Shown here one piece after another: positions 37,696 through 45,739 of a stretch of 64,000 nt of DNA. The translations under genes were made by a program, and so were the position numbers. The stretch comes from Streptomyces sp. yr375. Lineage in GTDB: Bacteria > Actinomycetota > Actinomycetes > Streptomycetales > Streptomycetaceae. The notes beneath the pieces are model-generated. The model ran no database searches and had not been told where the DNA came from. It was given only the letters and a program-made list of their open reading frames with translations. Positions within the stretch are counted from its first letter, which is position 1. Every line of letters starts with the position of its first letter. Location: NCBI RefSeq assembly GCF_900110755.1, contig NZ_FOFF01000050.1:1-64000 (forward strand), written 5' to 3'.

Positions 37696-38289
37696 ATGCC
37701 ACGAGTCGGCCTCACCACCGACCGCCTCGTCGAAGCCGCCGCCGAACTGGCCGACGAGGTCGGCTTCGACAACGTCAGCATCTCGGCACTGGCCAGGCGC
37801 TTCGGAGTCAAGGACGCGAGCCTGTACTCGCACGTCAAAAACCTCCGAGAGCTGCGCACCAGGCTCGCGCTGCTCGTCGGCGGCGAGATGATCGACCGGA
37901 TCGCAGCGGCCGTAGTCGGCCTGGCCGGCAAGGACGCGCTGGTCGCCTTCGCGAGCGCCTACCGGGAGTACGCCCTACAACACCCGGGACGGTACGCCGC
38001 CACCCAGATCCGCATCGACCAGGACCTAGACCAGTCCCTGGCCGCCGAATCCCCCACCCCACGCCGCACCGCCGAAATCACCTACGGCCTACTCCGCGCC
38101 TACAACCTCACCGAACCCGACCTCACCGACGCCGTCCGCCTGCTGCGCAGCACCTTCCACGGCTACTGCATCCTGGAGGCAGGCGGCGGCTTCGGCGCCC
38201 CCCGGGACGTACAACGATCCTGGGACAAGGCGATCGACGCCCTGCACATGGCACTCACCCACTGGCCGCGAGAGAACGACCCGGAGTAG
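37696..38289 (+). CDS. TetR/AcrR-family regulator (WHG-type C-terminal domain)
   Basis: DNA-binding repressor of 197 residues. The N-terminal helix-turn-helix reads VSISALARRFGVKDASLYSHVKN (about 25-47). The C-terminal part (ALQHPGRYAATQI, LRSTFHGYCILEAGGGFG) resembles the ligand-binding domain called WHG or TetR_C_33. ATG 37696 follows AAGGCGG. It is divergent from the membrane protein at 37278 and has no partner enzyme beside it, so its target is unclear. Confidence 0.9.
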   Translation: MPRVGLTTDRLVEAAAELADEVGFDNVSISALARRFGVKDASLYSHVKNLRELRTRLALLVGGEMIDRIAAAVVGLAGKDALVAFASAYREYALQHPGRYAATQIRIDQDLDQSLAAESPTPRRTAEITYGLLRAYNLTEPDLTDAVRLLRSTFHGYCILEAGGGFGAPRDVQRSWDKAIDALHMALTHWPRENDPE

Positions 38290-38461
38290 CCGACACCACG
38301 TCCCGCCATCACGAACTGGGCGGTTCGCACGGCGAGTTCACCACCAAACTTCGCCCCTGGCCGCCGAGCAGGACAAGTCGTACGCCTCCCACAGGAACCG
38401 CGCCTACCTGCGCCGGCGCGGATTGCGGATTAGTGTCGGGCCGAGGCTGAGCTGTCTTCGA

Positions 38462-39433
38462 TCAGCGGTCGATAGCGGCCATGTTGTCCGCGTCGTAGCG
38501 CTCGCCGGAGGCCCGGGGCAGGTCGTTCAGGCGGGCGATGTGGCCGGCAGTGAGCTCGATACGGTCGGCGGCGGCATTCTCCTCCAGCCGGGCGACTCGC
38601 TTGGTGCCGGGGATGGGCGCGATGTCGTCCCCCTGGGCGAGCAGCCAGGCCAAGGAGACCTGCGCGGGCGTGGTGTCGATCTCGGCGGCTACGGCCCGGA
38701 CCTCGTCGACGATTCGCAGGTTGCGTTCCAGGTTGCCGTCGGCGAAGCGGTGGTTGGTGCGGCGCCAGTCGTCGGTGTCGAGATCGTTCAGGGAGCGGAT
38801 GTCGCCGGTCAGGAAGCCGCGGCCAAGCGGGGAGTACGGCACGAAGCCGATACCCAGTTCGCGCAGGACGGGCAGGATCTCGGCCTCCGGGTCGCGGGTC
38901 CACAGGGAGTATTCGGACTGGACCGCGGTGACCGGGTGCACGGCGTGAGCGCGGCGGATCGTGGCGGGGCCGGCCTCCGACAGGCCGATGTGGCGGATCT
39001 TGCCTTCGGCCACCAGTTCGGCCAGTGCGCCGACGGTCTCTTCGATGGGCGTGCCGGGGTCCACCCGGTGCTGGTAGTAGAGGTCTATGTAGTCGGTACC
39101 CAGGCGCTTCAGTGATCCCTCCACGGCCAGGCGGATGTTGGCCGGAGTGCTGTCCGGAGCCGTGCCGCCGGTATGGGAGACCAGTCCGAACTTGGTCGCG
39201 AGCACGACCTCGTCTCGGCGCCCCTGCACGGCCCGGCCGATCAGCGTCTCGTTGATGAAGGGGCCGTACACCTCAGCGGTGTCGATATGGGTGACCCCGA
39301 GGTCCAGAGCGCGGTGGATCGTGCGGATCGACTCGTCGTCGAACTGGCCGGCGCCGGTGTAGAACGCCGACATTCCCATGGCTCCGAGACCGATGCGCGA
39401 GACCTTGAGGCTGCCGAGCAAAACGGTTTTCAT
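38462..39433 (-). CDS. Aldo/keto reductase
   Basis: NADPH-dependent oxidoreductase of 323 residues with the full catalytic tetrad: D51 and Y56 in HIDTAEVYG, K81 in ATKFG and H122 in YYQHR. The C-terminal cofactor segment IAPIPGTKRVARLEEN follows. The sequence resembles the AKR13-like/YajO group often induced by aldehyde stress. ATG 39433 follows GGGAAGGGAAG, which argues against the longer frame starting at 39457. It is divergent from a TetR gene with several palindromes in the gap, the usual arrangement of an enzyme and its repressor. Confidence 0.95.
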   Translation of the reverse strand: MKTVLLGSLKVSRIGLGAMGMSAFYTGAGQFDDESIRTIHRALDLGVTHIDTAEVYGPFINETLIGRAVQGRRDEVVLATKFGLVSHTGGTAPDSTPANIRLAVEGSLKRLGTDYIDLYYQHRVDPGTPIEETVGALAELVAEGKIRHIGLSEAGPATIRRAHAVHPVTAVQSEYSLWTRDPEAEILPVLRELGIGFVPYSPLGRGFLTGDIRSLNDLDTDDWRRTNHRFADGNLERNLRIVDEVRAVAAEIDTTPAQVSLAWLLAQGDDIAPIPGTKRVARLEENAAADRIELTAGHIARLNDLPRASGERYDADNMAAIDR

Positions 39434-39476
39434 GGCGCGGACTTCCCTTCCCGTCAATCAAGTACCGGTCCATCAA

Positions 39477-39490
39477 GTACCGGTCGGTAC
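39477..39490. promoter_or_regulatory. Operator-like palindrome 1 between AKR and TetR genes
   Basis: GTACCGGTCGGTAC is a near-perfect inverted repeat 44 bp upstream of the reductase start. A second copy of AGTACCGGTC lies directly before it (39461-39470). Likely TetR binding site. Confidence 0.6.
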
Positions 39491-39509
39491 AGAACCGTAG
39501 CACATCAAG

Positions 39510-39519
39510 ACCGATCGGT
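39510..39519. promoter_or_regulatory. Operator-like palindrome 2 (AKR/TetR)
   Basis: ACCGATCGGT is a perfect 10-bp palindrome with ACCG/CGGT arms as in palindrome 1, inside AGACCGATCGGTACTG. Confidence 0.5.
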
Positions 39520-39574
39520 ACTGAACTGCGTTCGTCACGCTGGGCAGGATGAAACCGCTGGTCAGCATAGATCT

Positions 39575-39588
39575 GTACCGAGAGGTAC
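39575..39588. promoter_or_regulatory. Operator-like palindrome 3, just before the TetR start
   Basis: GTACCGAGAGGTAC repeats the GTACC...GGTAC arms of palindrome 1, ten bases upstream of the TetR start codon, which suggests autoregulation. Confidence 0.6.
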
Positions 39589-39597
39589 GCTTGTGGC

Positions 39598-40203
39598 ATG
39601 AGTAACTCCGGTAGGGCCGTCATGGGTCGGCCTCGAGGATTCGACGTCGACCAGGCACTGGAACGCGCGATGCGGGTGTTCTGGGCGCGAGGGTACGAAG
39701 GTGCGAGCCTCACTGAACTGACCGGCGCCATGGGGATCACCAAGACGAGCATGTACGCGGCCTTCGGCAACAAGGAGCAGTTGTTCCGCAAGGCCCTCCA
39801 GCGCTACGGCGCGGGGCCGGCCGCCTATGCCGCGCGCGCCCTGGAGGAGCCCACCGCACGGGCCGTGGCCTTGGCGTTCCTCCGTGGAGCGGTCTGCACC
39901 ACGACCCCTCCCGACGGCCCCTCCGGGTGCCTGACCGTGCAGGGTGCGCTGGCGTCGAGCGACGAGAGCCGGGCCGTCCACGACCTGCTTGTCGACTGGC
40001 GCAACGGCGCGGGGGTCCGCCTCGAGGAGCGCTTCCGGCGCGCCGTCGACGAGGGTGATCTTCCGCGCGACGCCGACCCTCGGCGTCTTGCCCGGTTCAT
40101 CATGGCGATGGGTTTCGGCATCGCGGTGCAGGCCGCCAACGGCCTCGGCCCTGCTGAGCTCGATGAGATCGTCGACACGGCGTTGCTCGGCTGGCCCGCA
40201 TAG
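39598..40203 (+). CDS. TetR-family repressor of the adjacent aldo/keto reductase
   Basis: Repressor of 201 residues. Its helix-turn-helix (LTELTGAMGITKTSMYAAFGNK, ~38-59) and following sequence resemble the YezE/AcrR-like subgroup with the TetR_C_16-type effector domain (CLTVQGALASS). The start at 39598 is chosen for length; a second ATG at 39622 (MGRPRGFD, the usual start of this subgroup) is equally possible, since neither has a strong ribosome site. It is divergent from the reductase with three GTACC-type palindromes in the gap. The effector is probably an electrophile or aldehyde, which is inference from the partner enzyme. Confidence 0.92.
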   Translation: MSNSGRAVMGRPRGFDVDQALERAMRVFWARGYEGASLTELTGAMGITKTSMYAAFGNKEQLFRKALQRYGAGPAAYAARALEEPTARAVALAFLRGAVCTTTPPDGPSGCLTVQGALASSDESRAVHDLLVDWRNGAGVRLEERFRRAVDEGDLPRDADPRRLARFIMAMGFGIAVQAANGLGPAELDEIVDTALLGWPA

Positions 40204-40329
40204 CGGCTGCACCCCTTCACTCGCCCTGGTGAGCCTTTTCTCCGCGCATGAGGGCCGTGACGGTGCGGCAAAACTTCGGTACCGTCCGGAACGGAAGTCC
40301 GGAACAGAAGTGTCGAGCAGCATCGAGAG

Positions 40330-40929
40330 CCGTCGCGAAACACCGACCGCGGCCTCCACCGCGAGCTCGGGGCCACGATGCTGACCATCGCGTTCGGACA
40401 CGCGATCGACCTGGTGTCGATGGTCGTCGGCGAGCTTCAGGACGTGGTCGCCACGACCGCTACCCGGCGCCGCCAGGTTCCCCTCGGCCGCACCGGGCGG
40501 GTCGTTGCGATGACCGCCGAGGACCAGATCGCGATCTCGGGCACCGTGGCGGGCGGGGCGATCCTGTCCGTCCACCACCGTGGAGGCGCGGCATCGGGTG
40601 CGGGGTTCTCTCTGACCATCGACGGCACGGAGGGGAGACTTGAGGTGACCGCCGCCGAGTTCCCGCACATCGGTCCGGTCACAGTGCGTGGCACACGCGG
40701 CGGCGGTCGGCCTACGAAGATCACGTTGCCCAGCGGCTACGACGACTATCCCGGCCTGGCCGGAACAGCGATCCACACGCTGGTGCACGCCTACGCCGCG
40801 ATTCGGGACGACCTCGTCCACGGAACGGCTGTCGCCCCGGACTTCACCCATGCCGTCAAGCGTCACCGACTCCTTGACGCGATCGCACGGTCCGCCGCCA
40901 CAGGCCGACGAAAAGCCCTCCGTCCTTAG
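40330..40929 (+). pseudogene. Truncated Gfo/Idh/MocA-family oxidoreductase (C-terminal half only)
   Basis: The open frame from about 40330 to 40929 encodes only the C-terminal substrate domain of a Gfo/Idh/MocA dehydrogenase: HRELGATMLTIAFGHAIDLV, GGAILSVHHRGG and the closing HAVKRHRLLDAIARSAATG. The N-terminal NAD-binding Rossmann half is absent. The first ATG (40378) lies within the conserved domain, and homology-like sequence continues upstream of it in frame. No ribosome site is seen. It is best read as a remnant left after a deletion that joined it to the region behind the TetR gene. Confidence 0.75.
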
Positions 40930-41077
40930 GCGCGCAGCCAGTCGACTTCGCCACATCGGCCCTTGCCATGTGTGCCGGCGTACTCGGCCGCACGCCGACC
41001 GATCGAGAGCGGACACGAGCGAGCGTGGCGTTCGGCGCGGCAGAACCCGGGGTTTCCTGTGTCCCCTATCTCCTGAA

Positions 41078-41107
41078 TATGTGAATTCAGAGTATGTGAA
41101 TTCAGAG
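41078..41107. repeat. Perfect 15-bp tandem duplication
   Basis: TATGTGAATTCAGAG occurs twice head to tail in the non-coding gap 40930-41209. Each unit contains the palindrome TGAATTCA. The local base composition is unusually A/T-rich. Nothing else was recognised in this 280-bp gap. Confidence 0.85.
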
Positions 41108-41209
41108 AGCTGTCGGTTTTCGAGGTCGCCTGCAACCGATTTTCACGCTCGGCCGCGCTCCTGGCCGCGCTTCTGTCAGGGCGCGACGAGACGTGCGCCG
41201 AGGAACGAG

Positions 41210-41668
41210 CTATGCACCGTCGCCGCCATCGCGCAGGGAATGAATCATGCTCTGCAGGATCCGGAACGCACCTGACTGCTCGGTCTCGGTCATCCCGGCC
41301 AGCATTCTGACCTCGACGGACCGGACCGCCACGGTCGCCTTGGCCAGGCTCTGCCGACCGCGAGGCGTGAGCCGCGCGGGAAGAACCTTCCCGACGGGCG
41401 CCTCCGCAGGCCTGGTCACGTAGCCCTCTCGTTCCAGGTTCTGGAGCAGCACGTTCATCGACTGCCGGGTCACGAACGCGCCCCGCGCGAGCTCGGAGTT
41501 CGACAAGCCCGGCCGTTGAGCCAGCAGCTCGAGGCAGGAGTAGTGCGTCACGCTCATCCCGAGTGGCCGCAGTACTTCCTCCATGGCTACGCGCAGGGCG
41601 CTCGAAGCCTCTTTCAGCAGGTAGCCCAGCGATTTGTCCAGGTCTACGCCAAAACCGTTTTGACTCAT
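41210..41668 (-). CDS. MarR-family transcriptional regulator
   Basis: Winged-helix repressor of 152 residues. The DNA-binding part reads LSNSELARGAFVTRQSMNVLLQNLEREGYVTR with the MarR wing after it (KVLPARLTPRGRQSL). The start MSQNGFGVDL at 41668 is taken because the longer frame from 41719 would run through both palindromes. No ribosome site is visible before 41668, so the message may be nearly leaderless. It is divergent from a VOC protein gene; two identical-arm palindromes occupy the short gap, and one touches the start codon, so autorepression is likely. Confidence 0.92.
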   Translation of the reverse strand: MSQNGFGVDLDKSLGYLLKEASSALRVAMEEVLRPLGMSVTHYSCLELLAQRPGLSNSELARGAFVTRQSMNVLLQNLEREGYVTRPAEAPVGKVLPARLTPRGRQSLAKATVAVRSVEVRMLAGMTETEQSGAFRILQSMIHSLRDGGDGA

Positions 41669-41683
41669 GTCAGGATTCTGACA
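41668..41683. promoter_or_regulatory. MarR operator copy 1
   Basis: TGTCAGGATTCTGACA: TGTCAG and CTGACA are perfect 6-bp inverted arms with a 4-base centre. It abuts the MarR start codon. Confidence 0.8.
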
Positions 41684-41695
41684 TACATTGAGCCA

Positions 41696-41711
41696 TGTCA
41701 GGAATCTGACA
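41696..41711. promoter_or_regulatory. MarR operator copy 2
   Basis: TGTCAGGAATCTGACA has the same arms as copy 1, 28 bp away centre to centre, and lies 20 bp before the VOC gene start. Confidence 0.8.
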
Positions 41712-41730
41712 CGAGACAAGGAGCATCATC

Positions 41731-42099
41731 ATGCCCGCCACCGGCCCCGACTTCATCTCACTCCAGGCGCGCGACCTCGACGCTTCGCAGGCGTTCTACG
41801 AGCAGTACCTCGGCCTCGTCCGCTCACCGGCCGGACCTCCGCACGCCGTCGTCTTCGAGACGAAGCCGATCGCGTTCGCACTCCGCGACATCGTTCCCGG
41901 CACCGATCTCGCATCCGTCGCCCAGCCCGGCATCGGTGCCGCGATCTGGCTCCACGCCACCGACGTCCAGGCCATCCACGATGCTCTCGTCGCCGACGGC
42001 CACACCATCGTCTCCGCGCCGATCGACGGCCCCTTCGGCCGGACCTTCACCTTCGCCGACCCCGACGGCTACCAGGTCACTCTCCACGACCGCGCCTGA
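41731..42099 (+). CDS. VOC (glyoxalase/bleomycin-resistance) family protein
   Basis: A 122-residue single-domain vicinal-oxygen-chelate protein. It opens with FISLQARDLDASQAFYEQYLGL and closes with TFTFADPDGYQVTLHDR, the usual ends of this fold. A Glu or His metal set is not obvious. ATG 41731 follows AAGGAG. Proteins of this type bind or isomerise small toxic compounds. Its promoter gap with the MarR gene carries two operators, so the pair probably forms an inducible detoxification unit. Confidence 0.9.
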   Translation: MPATGPDFISLQARDLDASQAFYEQYLGLVRSPAGPPHAVVFETKPIAFALRDIVPGTDLASVAQPGIGAAIWLHATDVQAIHDALVADGHTIVSAPIDGPFGRTFTFADPDGYQVTLHDRA

Positions 42100-42292
42100 T
42101 ACGCCCGACACCACCGGATGATCACCGGTCCCCTGAACGCGAGCGCCCACGCACACGCCTGCCGGAGCCCGAGCCGGCAGCCTCGCCGAAGGATCGCACC
42201 AGCCCACCGGGCGACGTGCCGCTGTTTTGCCCGGTGCACGCGGTGCGGATCGCTCGCCCTCGCGGATCGCACGCGATCCGAGTCTGAGCATG

Positions 42293-43000
42293 TCAGCGCG
42301 TCGGAGCGGCGTCTTCGAGTGAGGCCAGGCCAGTGTCGATGAGTTTGGCCGCGCGGCCGACGTCGGCGGTCACCGCCTCATGGATCTGTGCCGGCGTGCG
42401 GGCGCCGTCCAGATGCTTCCCGAGGCTTTGGAACTGGATGGACCACAGTCCGAGCAGGGCAGTTGCCGCGATCCGCGGCTCCGGGTCGTCCGGTTCTCTG
42501 TGCGTGCGCTGGGCCAGCACCTCGGCCGCGACGGTGACGAGCCGGTCGGTCATGTCCTGGTGGTAGGCCCGCAGCGAGGGTGTGGACCTGGTCAGTGCAC
42601 CGAAGCGCCTGATCGTGGCAGCGGCCTGGCAGGGGTCCTCCTGCGCGGCGATCCAGGAGGTCATGGCTCGCAACTCATCGAAGAGGATTCGCAGCGCCAC
42701 CTCGACCGGAGAGTGGTCCGTGTCGGCCAGGACAGCGCGCAGGTTGGCCAGCGTGGTCTCGCCCCGGTCCAGGATGAGCGATTCCTTGGTGGGGAAGTAG
42801 TTGAAGACCGTCTTCTCCGAGACTCCGCACGCCTGGGCGATCTCCGACACGCGGACGGCGTCGAAGCCGCGCTCCAGGAACATCTCGGTCGCGGTGTCGG
42901 ACAGGCGTTGCCGCAACAGGCGCTTCTTGCGCTCCCGCAGCCCCTCGGCCTCGGGCTCCGCGGGCTGCGGGTGCCATGCCGTCCAGTCCACCGTGCTCAT
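42293..43000 (-). CDS. TetR-family transcriptional regulator
   Basis: Repressor of 235 residues with the helix-turn-helix VSEIAQACGVSEKTVFNYFPTKESL near 50-74. The N-terminal extension and the C-terminal region (LLGLWSIQFQSLGKHLDG) are typical of Streptomyces TetR regulators with the TetR_C_7-like or MftR-type domain. ATG 43000 has no clear ribosome site. It is divergent from an SRPBCC gene, with a clear inverted repeat in the 91-bp gap. Confidence 0.92.
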   Translation of the reverse strand: MSTVDWTAWHPQPAEPEAEGLRERKKRLLRQRLSDTATEMFLERGFDAVRVSEIAQACGVSEKTVFNYFPTKESLILDRGETTLANLRAVLADTDHSPVEVALRILFDELRAMTSWIAAQEDPCQAAATIRRFGALTRSTPSLRAYHQDMTDRLVTVAAEVLAQRTHREPDDPEPRIAATALLGLWSIQFQSLGKHLDGARTPAQIHEAVTADVGRAAKLIDTGLASLEDAAPTR

Positions 43001-43034
43001 GACGACAGAGTAGTGCAGCGGGCGGAATATTACT

Positions 43035-43056
43035 GCTACTGTAAATTTTCAGTAGC
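43035..43056. promoter_or_regulatory. Operator-like inverted repeat between TetR and SRPBCC genes
   Basis: GCTACTG (43035-43041) and CAGTAGC (43050-43056) are perfect 7-bp arms around the A/T-rich spacer TAAATTTT, in an otherwise G/C-rich area. Confidence 0.7.
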
Positions 43057-43091
43057 TGTAAATCCTGCACTCGACCGCCTCGGGAGCACCC

Positions 43092-43571
43092 ATGAGCGCC
43101 ATCCACATCGTTCGTGACTACCCGCACTCCCCTGCCAAGGTCTGGCACGCCGTCACCGACCCCGGGCTCATACCGCTATGGACCGCGACCGGGGCCGGGG
43201 CACGCCCGGAAGGGTTCACCACCACCGTCGGTGCCCGGTTCCAGTTCATCGCGAAGCCCAAGCCCGGCTGGAGCGGCATCGTCGACTGCGTCGTACTGGA
43301 GGTGAACAAGCCCCGGCTGCTGCGCTACTCGTGGACCGACCATGGCGGCGGCGAGACAACCGAGGTCGCCTACTCCATCGAACCGCATGGCAGGGGAACG
43401 CGCTTCACCTACGACCACACGGGCTTCACGGGGGCAAGCGGGCTCCTGATGACCCAGATCCTGGGGCACGTCCGGCGGAAGATGCTGCGCGTCGGCCTGT
43501 CCGCGGTGCTGAACGATCTCGACGAGGACGGCAAGCTCCGCCCCGGACGTACCGTCAAGCCCAAGACCTGA
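43092..43571 (+). CDS. SRPBCC/AHSA1-family protein
   Basis: A 159-residue START-like lipid/hydrophobic ligand-binding fold protein. It begins with HIVRDYPHSPAKVWHAVTDPGLIPLWT, the classic AHSA1 N-terminus, and contains LRYSWTDHGGGETTEVAYSIEP and GTRFTYDHTGF. Genes of this type are often paired with small ArsR or TetR repressors, as here. ATG 43092 follows GGGAG. The ligand is unknown. Confidence 0.92.
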   Translation: MSAIHIVRDYPHSPAKVWHAVTDPGLIPLWTATGAGARPEGFTTTVGARFQFIAKPKPGWSGIVDCVVLEVNKPRLLRYSWTDHGGGETTEVAYSIEPHGRGTRFTYDHTGFTGASGLLMTQILGHVRRKMLRVGLSAVLNDLDEDGKLRPGRTVKPKT

Positions 43572-43760
43572 CTCTCTCGTTGAGCAACCTGTGCGCGCAT
43601 GACCAGGCCGCCCGAGGGTGTCACGCCGTGGAGCTCGGTGCAGGCCCGACCCCCGAGGACGAGCTACGCGCCCCATACCGGCCGCGCGAGCACTGAGGCC
43701 GAGGCCGATGCATCGATACCCCGGTACCCCCGAACCCCTCCGTACCCCCTACCCCATCCG

Positions 43761-43796
43761 CCCCGGTCGGCGCGATCTGTCGTGTGCCGACCGGGG
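43761..43796. terminator. Hairpin terminator between converging genes
   Basis: CCCCGGTCGGC (43761-43771) pairs perfectly with 43786-43796 across a 14-base loop, between the SRPBCC gene and the convergent VOC gene. The 270-bp gap holds nothing else I recognise. Confidence 0.65.
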
Positions 43797-43841
43797 TGTC
43801 CGTCGCGCGCAAGCCCAGAAGGCTTCCCGGAGGGGGAGTTG

Positions 43842-44210
43842 TTATCCGGCCCGCTCCCCCGCGCTGCGCTCCACGCAGAACTCGTTACCCTCCGGGTCCG
43901 CGAGGAGGGCCCACCCCGTGCCGTCGGGCTTGCGGTGGTCGGCGACCAGGGTGGCGCCGAGGGTGAGGAGGCGGTCGACCTCCTCCTCGCGGGTGCGGTC
44001 CTGGGGCTGGAGGTCGAGGTGGACGCGGTTCTTCTGGGTCTTGGGCTCCGGGACGGTGACGAAGAGCAGGCCCGCGCCCTCGATCAGGGCCTCCGGGTCG
44101 CCCGGCTTGTCGTCCTCGTGGAGAGGCAGGCCGAGGACCTCGGACCAGAAGGCACCGAGGGCGTAGGCGTCGGAACTGTCGATCGTCACATGACGGATGG
44201 CAGAAGTCAT
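43842..44210 (-). CDS. VOC (glyoxalase-like) family protein
   Basis: A 122-residue protein of the actinobacterial glyoxalase_6 group: RHVTIDSSDAYALGAFWSEV at the start, KNRVHLDLQPQDRTREEEVD in the middle and LLADPEGNEFCV at the end. The His in VHLDL and the terminal Glu of NEFCV are the residues that bind metal in related proteins. The start at 44210 fits the family; the longer frame from 44276 adds a non-conserved leader. It is divergent from the secreted protein at 44354. Confidence 0.9.
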   Translation of the reverse strand: MTSAIRHVTIDSSDAYALGAFWSEVLGLPLHEDDKPGDPEALIEGAGLLFVTVPEPKTQKNRVHLDLQPQDRTREEEVDRLLTLGATLVADHRKPDGTGWALLADPEGNEFCVERSAGERAG

Positions 44211-44353
44211 GCACGGATTCTTGTGGACACCTCTCGCACACGGCAACGGAGATTCCTTCCACCCCACCAGCCACACCCATCCCCGTCCTCATCCCCATCA
44301 CCATCACCATCGGGGCGCGGCAACCTTTTCCTCCCCCGCGGCAACCCCAGGTC

Positions 44354-45739
44354 ATGACTTCTGCACCACGCACCACGCACCACCGCCGTATCCGCACCGC
44401 GCGCAAGCCCGTGATCGGCGCTCTCGCGGTCGCCGGGCTGCTCGCCGGCGCGTGGTGGGCGTCCGCCGGGGCGGCGACGACCGCCCCGAATCTCGCCCCC
44501 ACCAGCACCGCGGTCACCCTCGCCACCGGGTTCCCCTACCTGTCCGCCGGTTACAACGGCACCCGGGAGTGGACGCGGACGGCGACCGCGGCCGCGCCGA
44601 ACGGCACGCTTCGCGTCGCCTGGCCCGCGGCGGACGGTGTCCATGTCACGCCGCTCACCGCCGCCGGGGCGCGCTCGGGGGCCGACACGGTCGTCAAGGG
44701 CGCCAAGGAGGTGGGCGGACTGGTCGCGCACGACGACGGCTTCGCGCTGCTCACGCGGGTCGCCGACACGAACAAGTGGAAGGAGACGGCCGCCGCGATC
44801 GTCCGCTACACGGGCGGCAAGCAGACCTTCCGTACGAACCTCACCGGCACCGCCTCCCAGGACACCGCCCCGCTGCTCGACGGGCAACTCACGTGGAACG
44901 GCACGAAGTACGGCGCCTACTTCGTCGTGCACGGCGCCGGCGGCTTCGCCGACGGTCACTACGGCGACAAGATGGCGTATGTCAGCGGTAAAGGGGCGAA
45001 GTCGAGTGGGGGGTGGAGCTGGGGTTGCAGCCACAACGAGGGCATCGCGCTGCACGCCGAGACCTCCGGCGCCTTCACCTCCCTCTGTTTCGACGACTGG
45101 CGCTCGGGGCTGTTCGTCTCGACCGGGATCGGCGCTCCGGACACCGCGCCCGTGGTGCAGCGCGAGCAGTGCTGGGCCGGGTACTGCGGCGGCACGTTCC
45201 CCGGCCGCACCGGCGACCTGGTGAAGTCGTCCACCGGCCGTTACGTCACCGCCTTCGCCTCTCGCGGCGCTGCCTCGGCCAAGAAGAACCCGGCCGACTC
45301 CAGCGGTCGCGGCTGGACGGTGACACCGAGGACGAGCACACATCAGGTCGCGCTCGCGTTCATGAAGGACCGCAACTCCGGTCCCGGCAAGGCCGTTTAC
45401 CTCACCAGCGCGGTCGGCACCGAGAACGTGAACGTCCACGTCGCCCCGTACGGCAAGGACCGGCTCCTCGTGTCCTGGGATTCCCTGAAGACCACGAAGT
45501 GCACCAGCGGCACCTGCACCGGCACCTTCACGGGCACCCACTTCCGTCTCGTCGACTGGACCGGCAAGGTCCAGAGCGCGGACAAGGTGGTGACCACGCG
45601 TGTCACCGGAGACATCGCGGTCCTCAAGGACGGCACACTGACCTGGGCATACGCTCCCGTGGCACCGACCTACGCGACACCGCTCACCGGAGCTTCACCG
45701 ACCACGAAGACGCTGCGGATCGCCCGTCTGAAGCCGTGA
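44354..45739 (+). CDS. Secreted protein of unknown function
   Basis: Predicted secreted protein of 461 residues. The signal peptide includes KPVIGALAVAGLLAGAWWAS and probably ends near GAATTA (~42). The mature part is rich in Thr, Gly and Trp, with recurring segments such as RVAWPAADGVHVTPL, GFALLTRVAD and RLLVSWDSL. This could be a beta-propeller, but no family was recognised. Four or more Cys residues (GCSHNEG, SLCFDDW, EQCWAGYCGG) suggest disulfides. Its 3' end overlaps the convergent DUF2264 gene by 56 bp. It borders the pectin-related genes but has no enzymatic motif linking it to them. Confidence 0.75.
   Translation: MTSAPRTTHHRRIRTARKPVIGALAVAGLLAGAWWASAGAATTAPNLAPTSTAVTLATGFPYLSAGYNGTREWTRTATAAAPNGTLRVAWPAADGVHVTPLTAAGARSGADTVVKGAKEVGGLVAHDDGFALLTRVADTNKWKETAAAIVRYTGGKQTFRTNLTGTASQDTAPLLDGQLTWNGTKYGAYFVVHGAGGFADGHYGDKMAYVSGKGAKSSGGWSWGCSHNEGIALHAETSGAFTSLCFDDWRSGLFVSTGIGAPDTAPVVQREQCWAGYCGGTFPGRTGDLVKSSTGRYVTAFASRGAASAKKNPADSSGRGWTVTPRTSTHQVALAFMKDRNSGPGKAVYLTSAVGTENVNVHVAPYGKDRLLVSWDSLKTTKCTSGTCTGTFTGTHFRLVDWTGKVQSADKVVTTRVTGDIAVLKDGTLTWAYAPVAPTYATPLTGASPTTKTLRIARLKP

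Noticed and set aside
44278..44314. CATCAC-rich stretch resembling a coded His-tag or a short repeat array
   Set aside because: It is outside any supported frame, irregular, and lies between two natural divergent genes. Simple-sequence DNA is the better reading.
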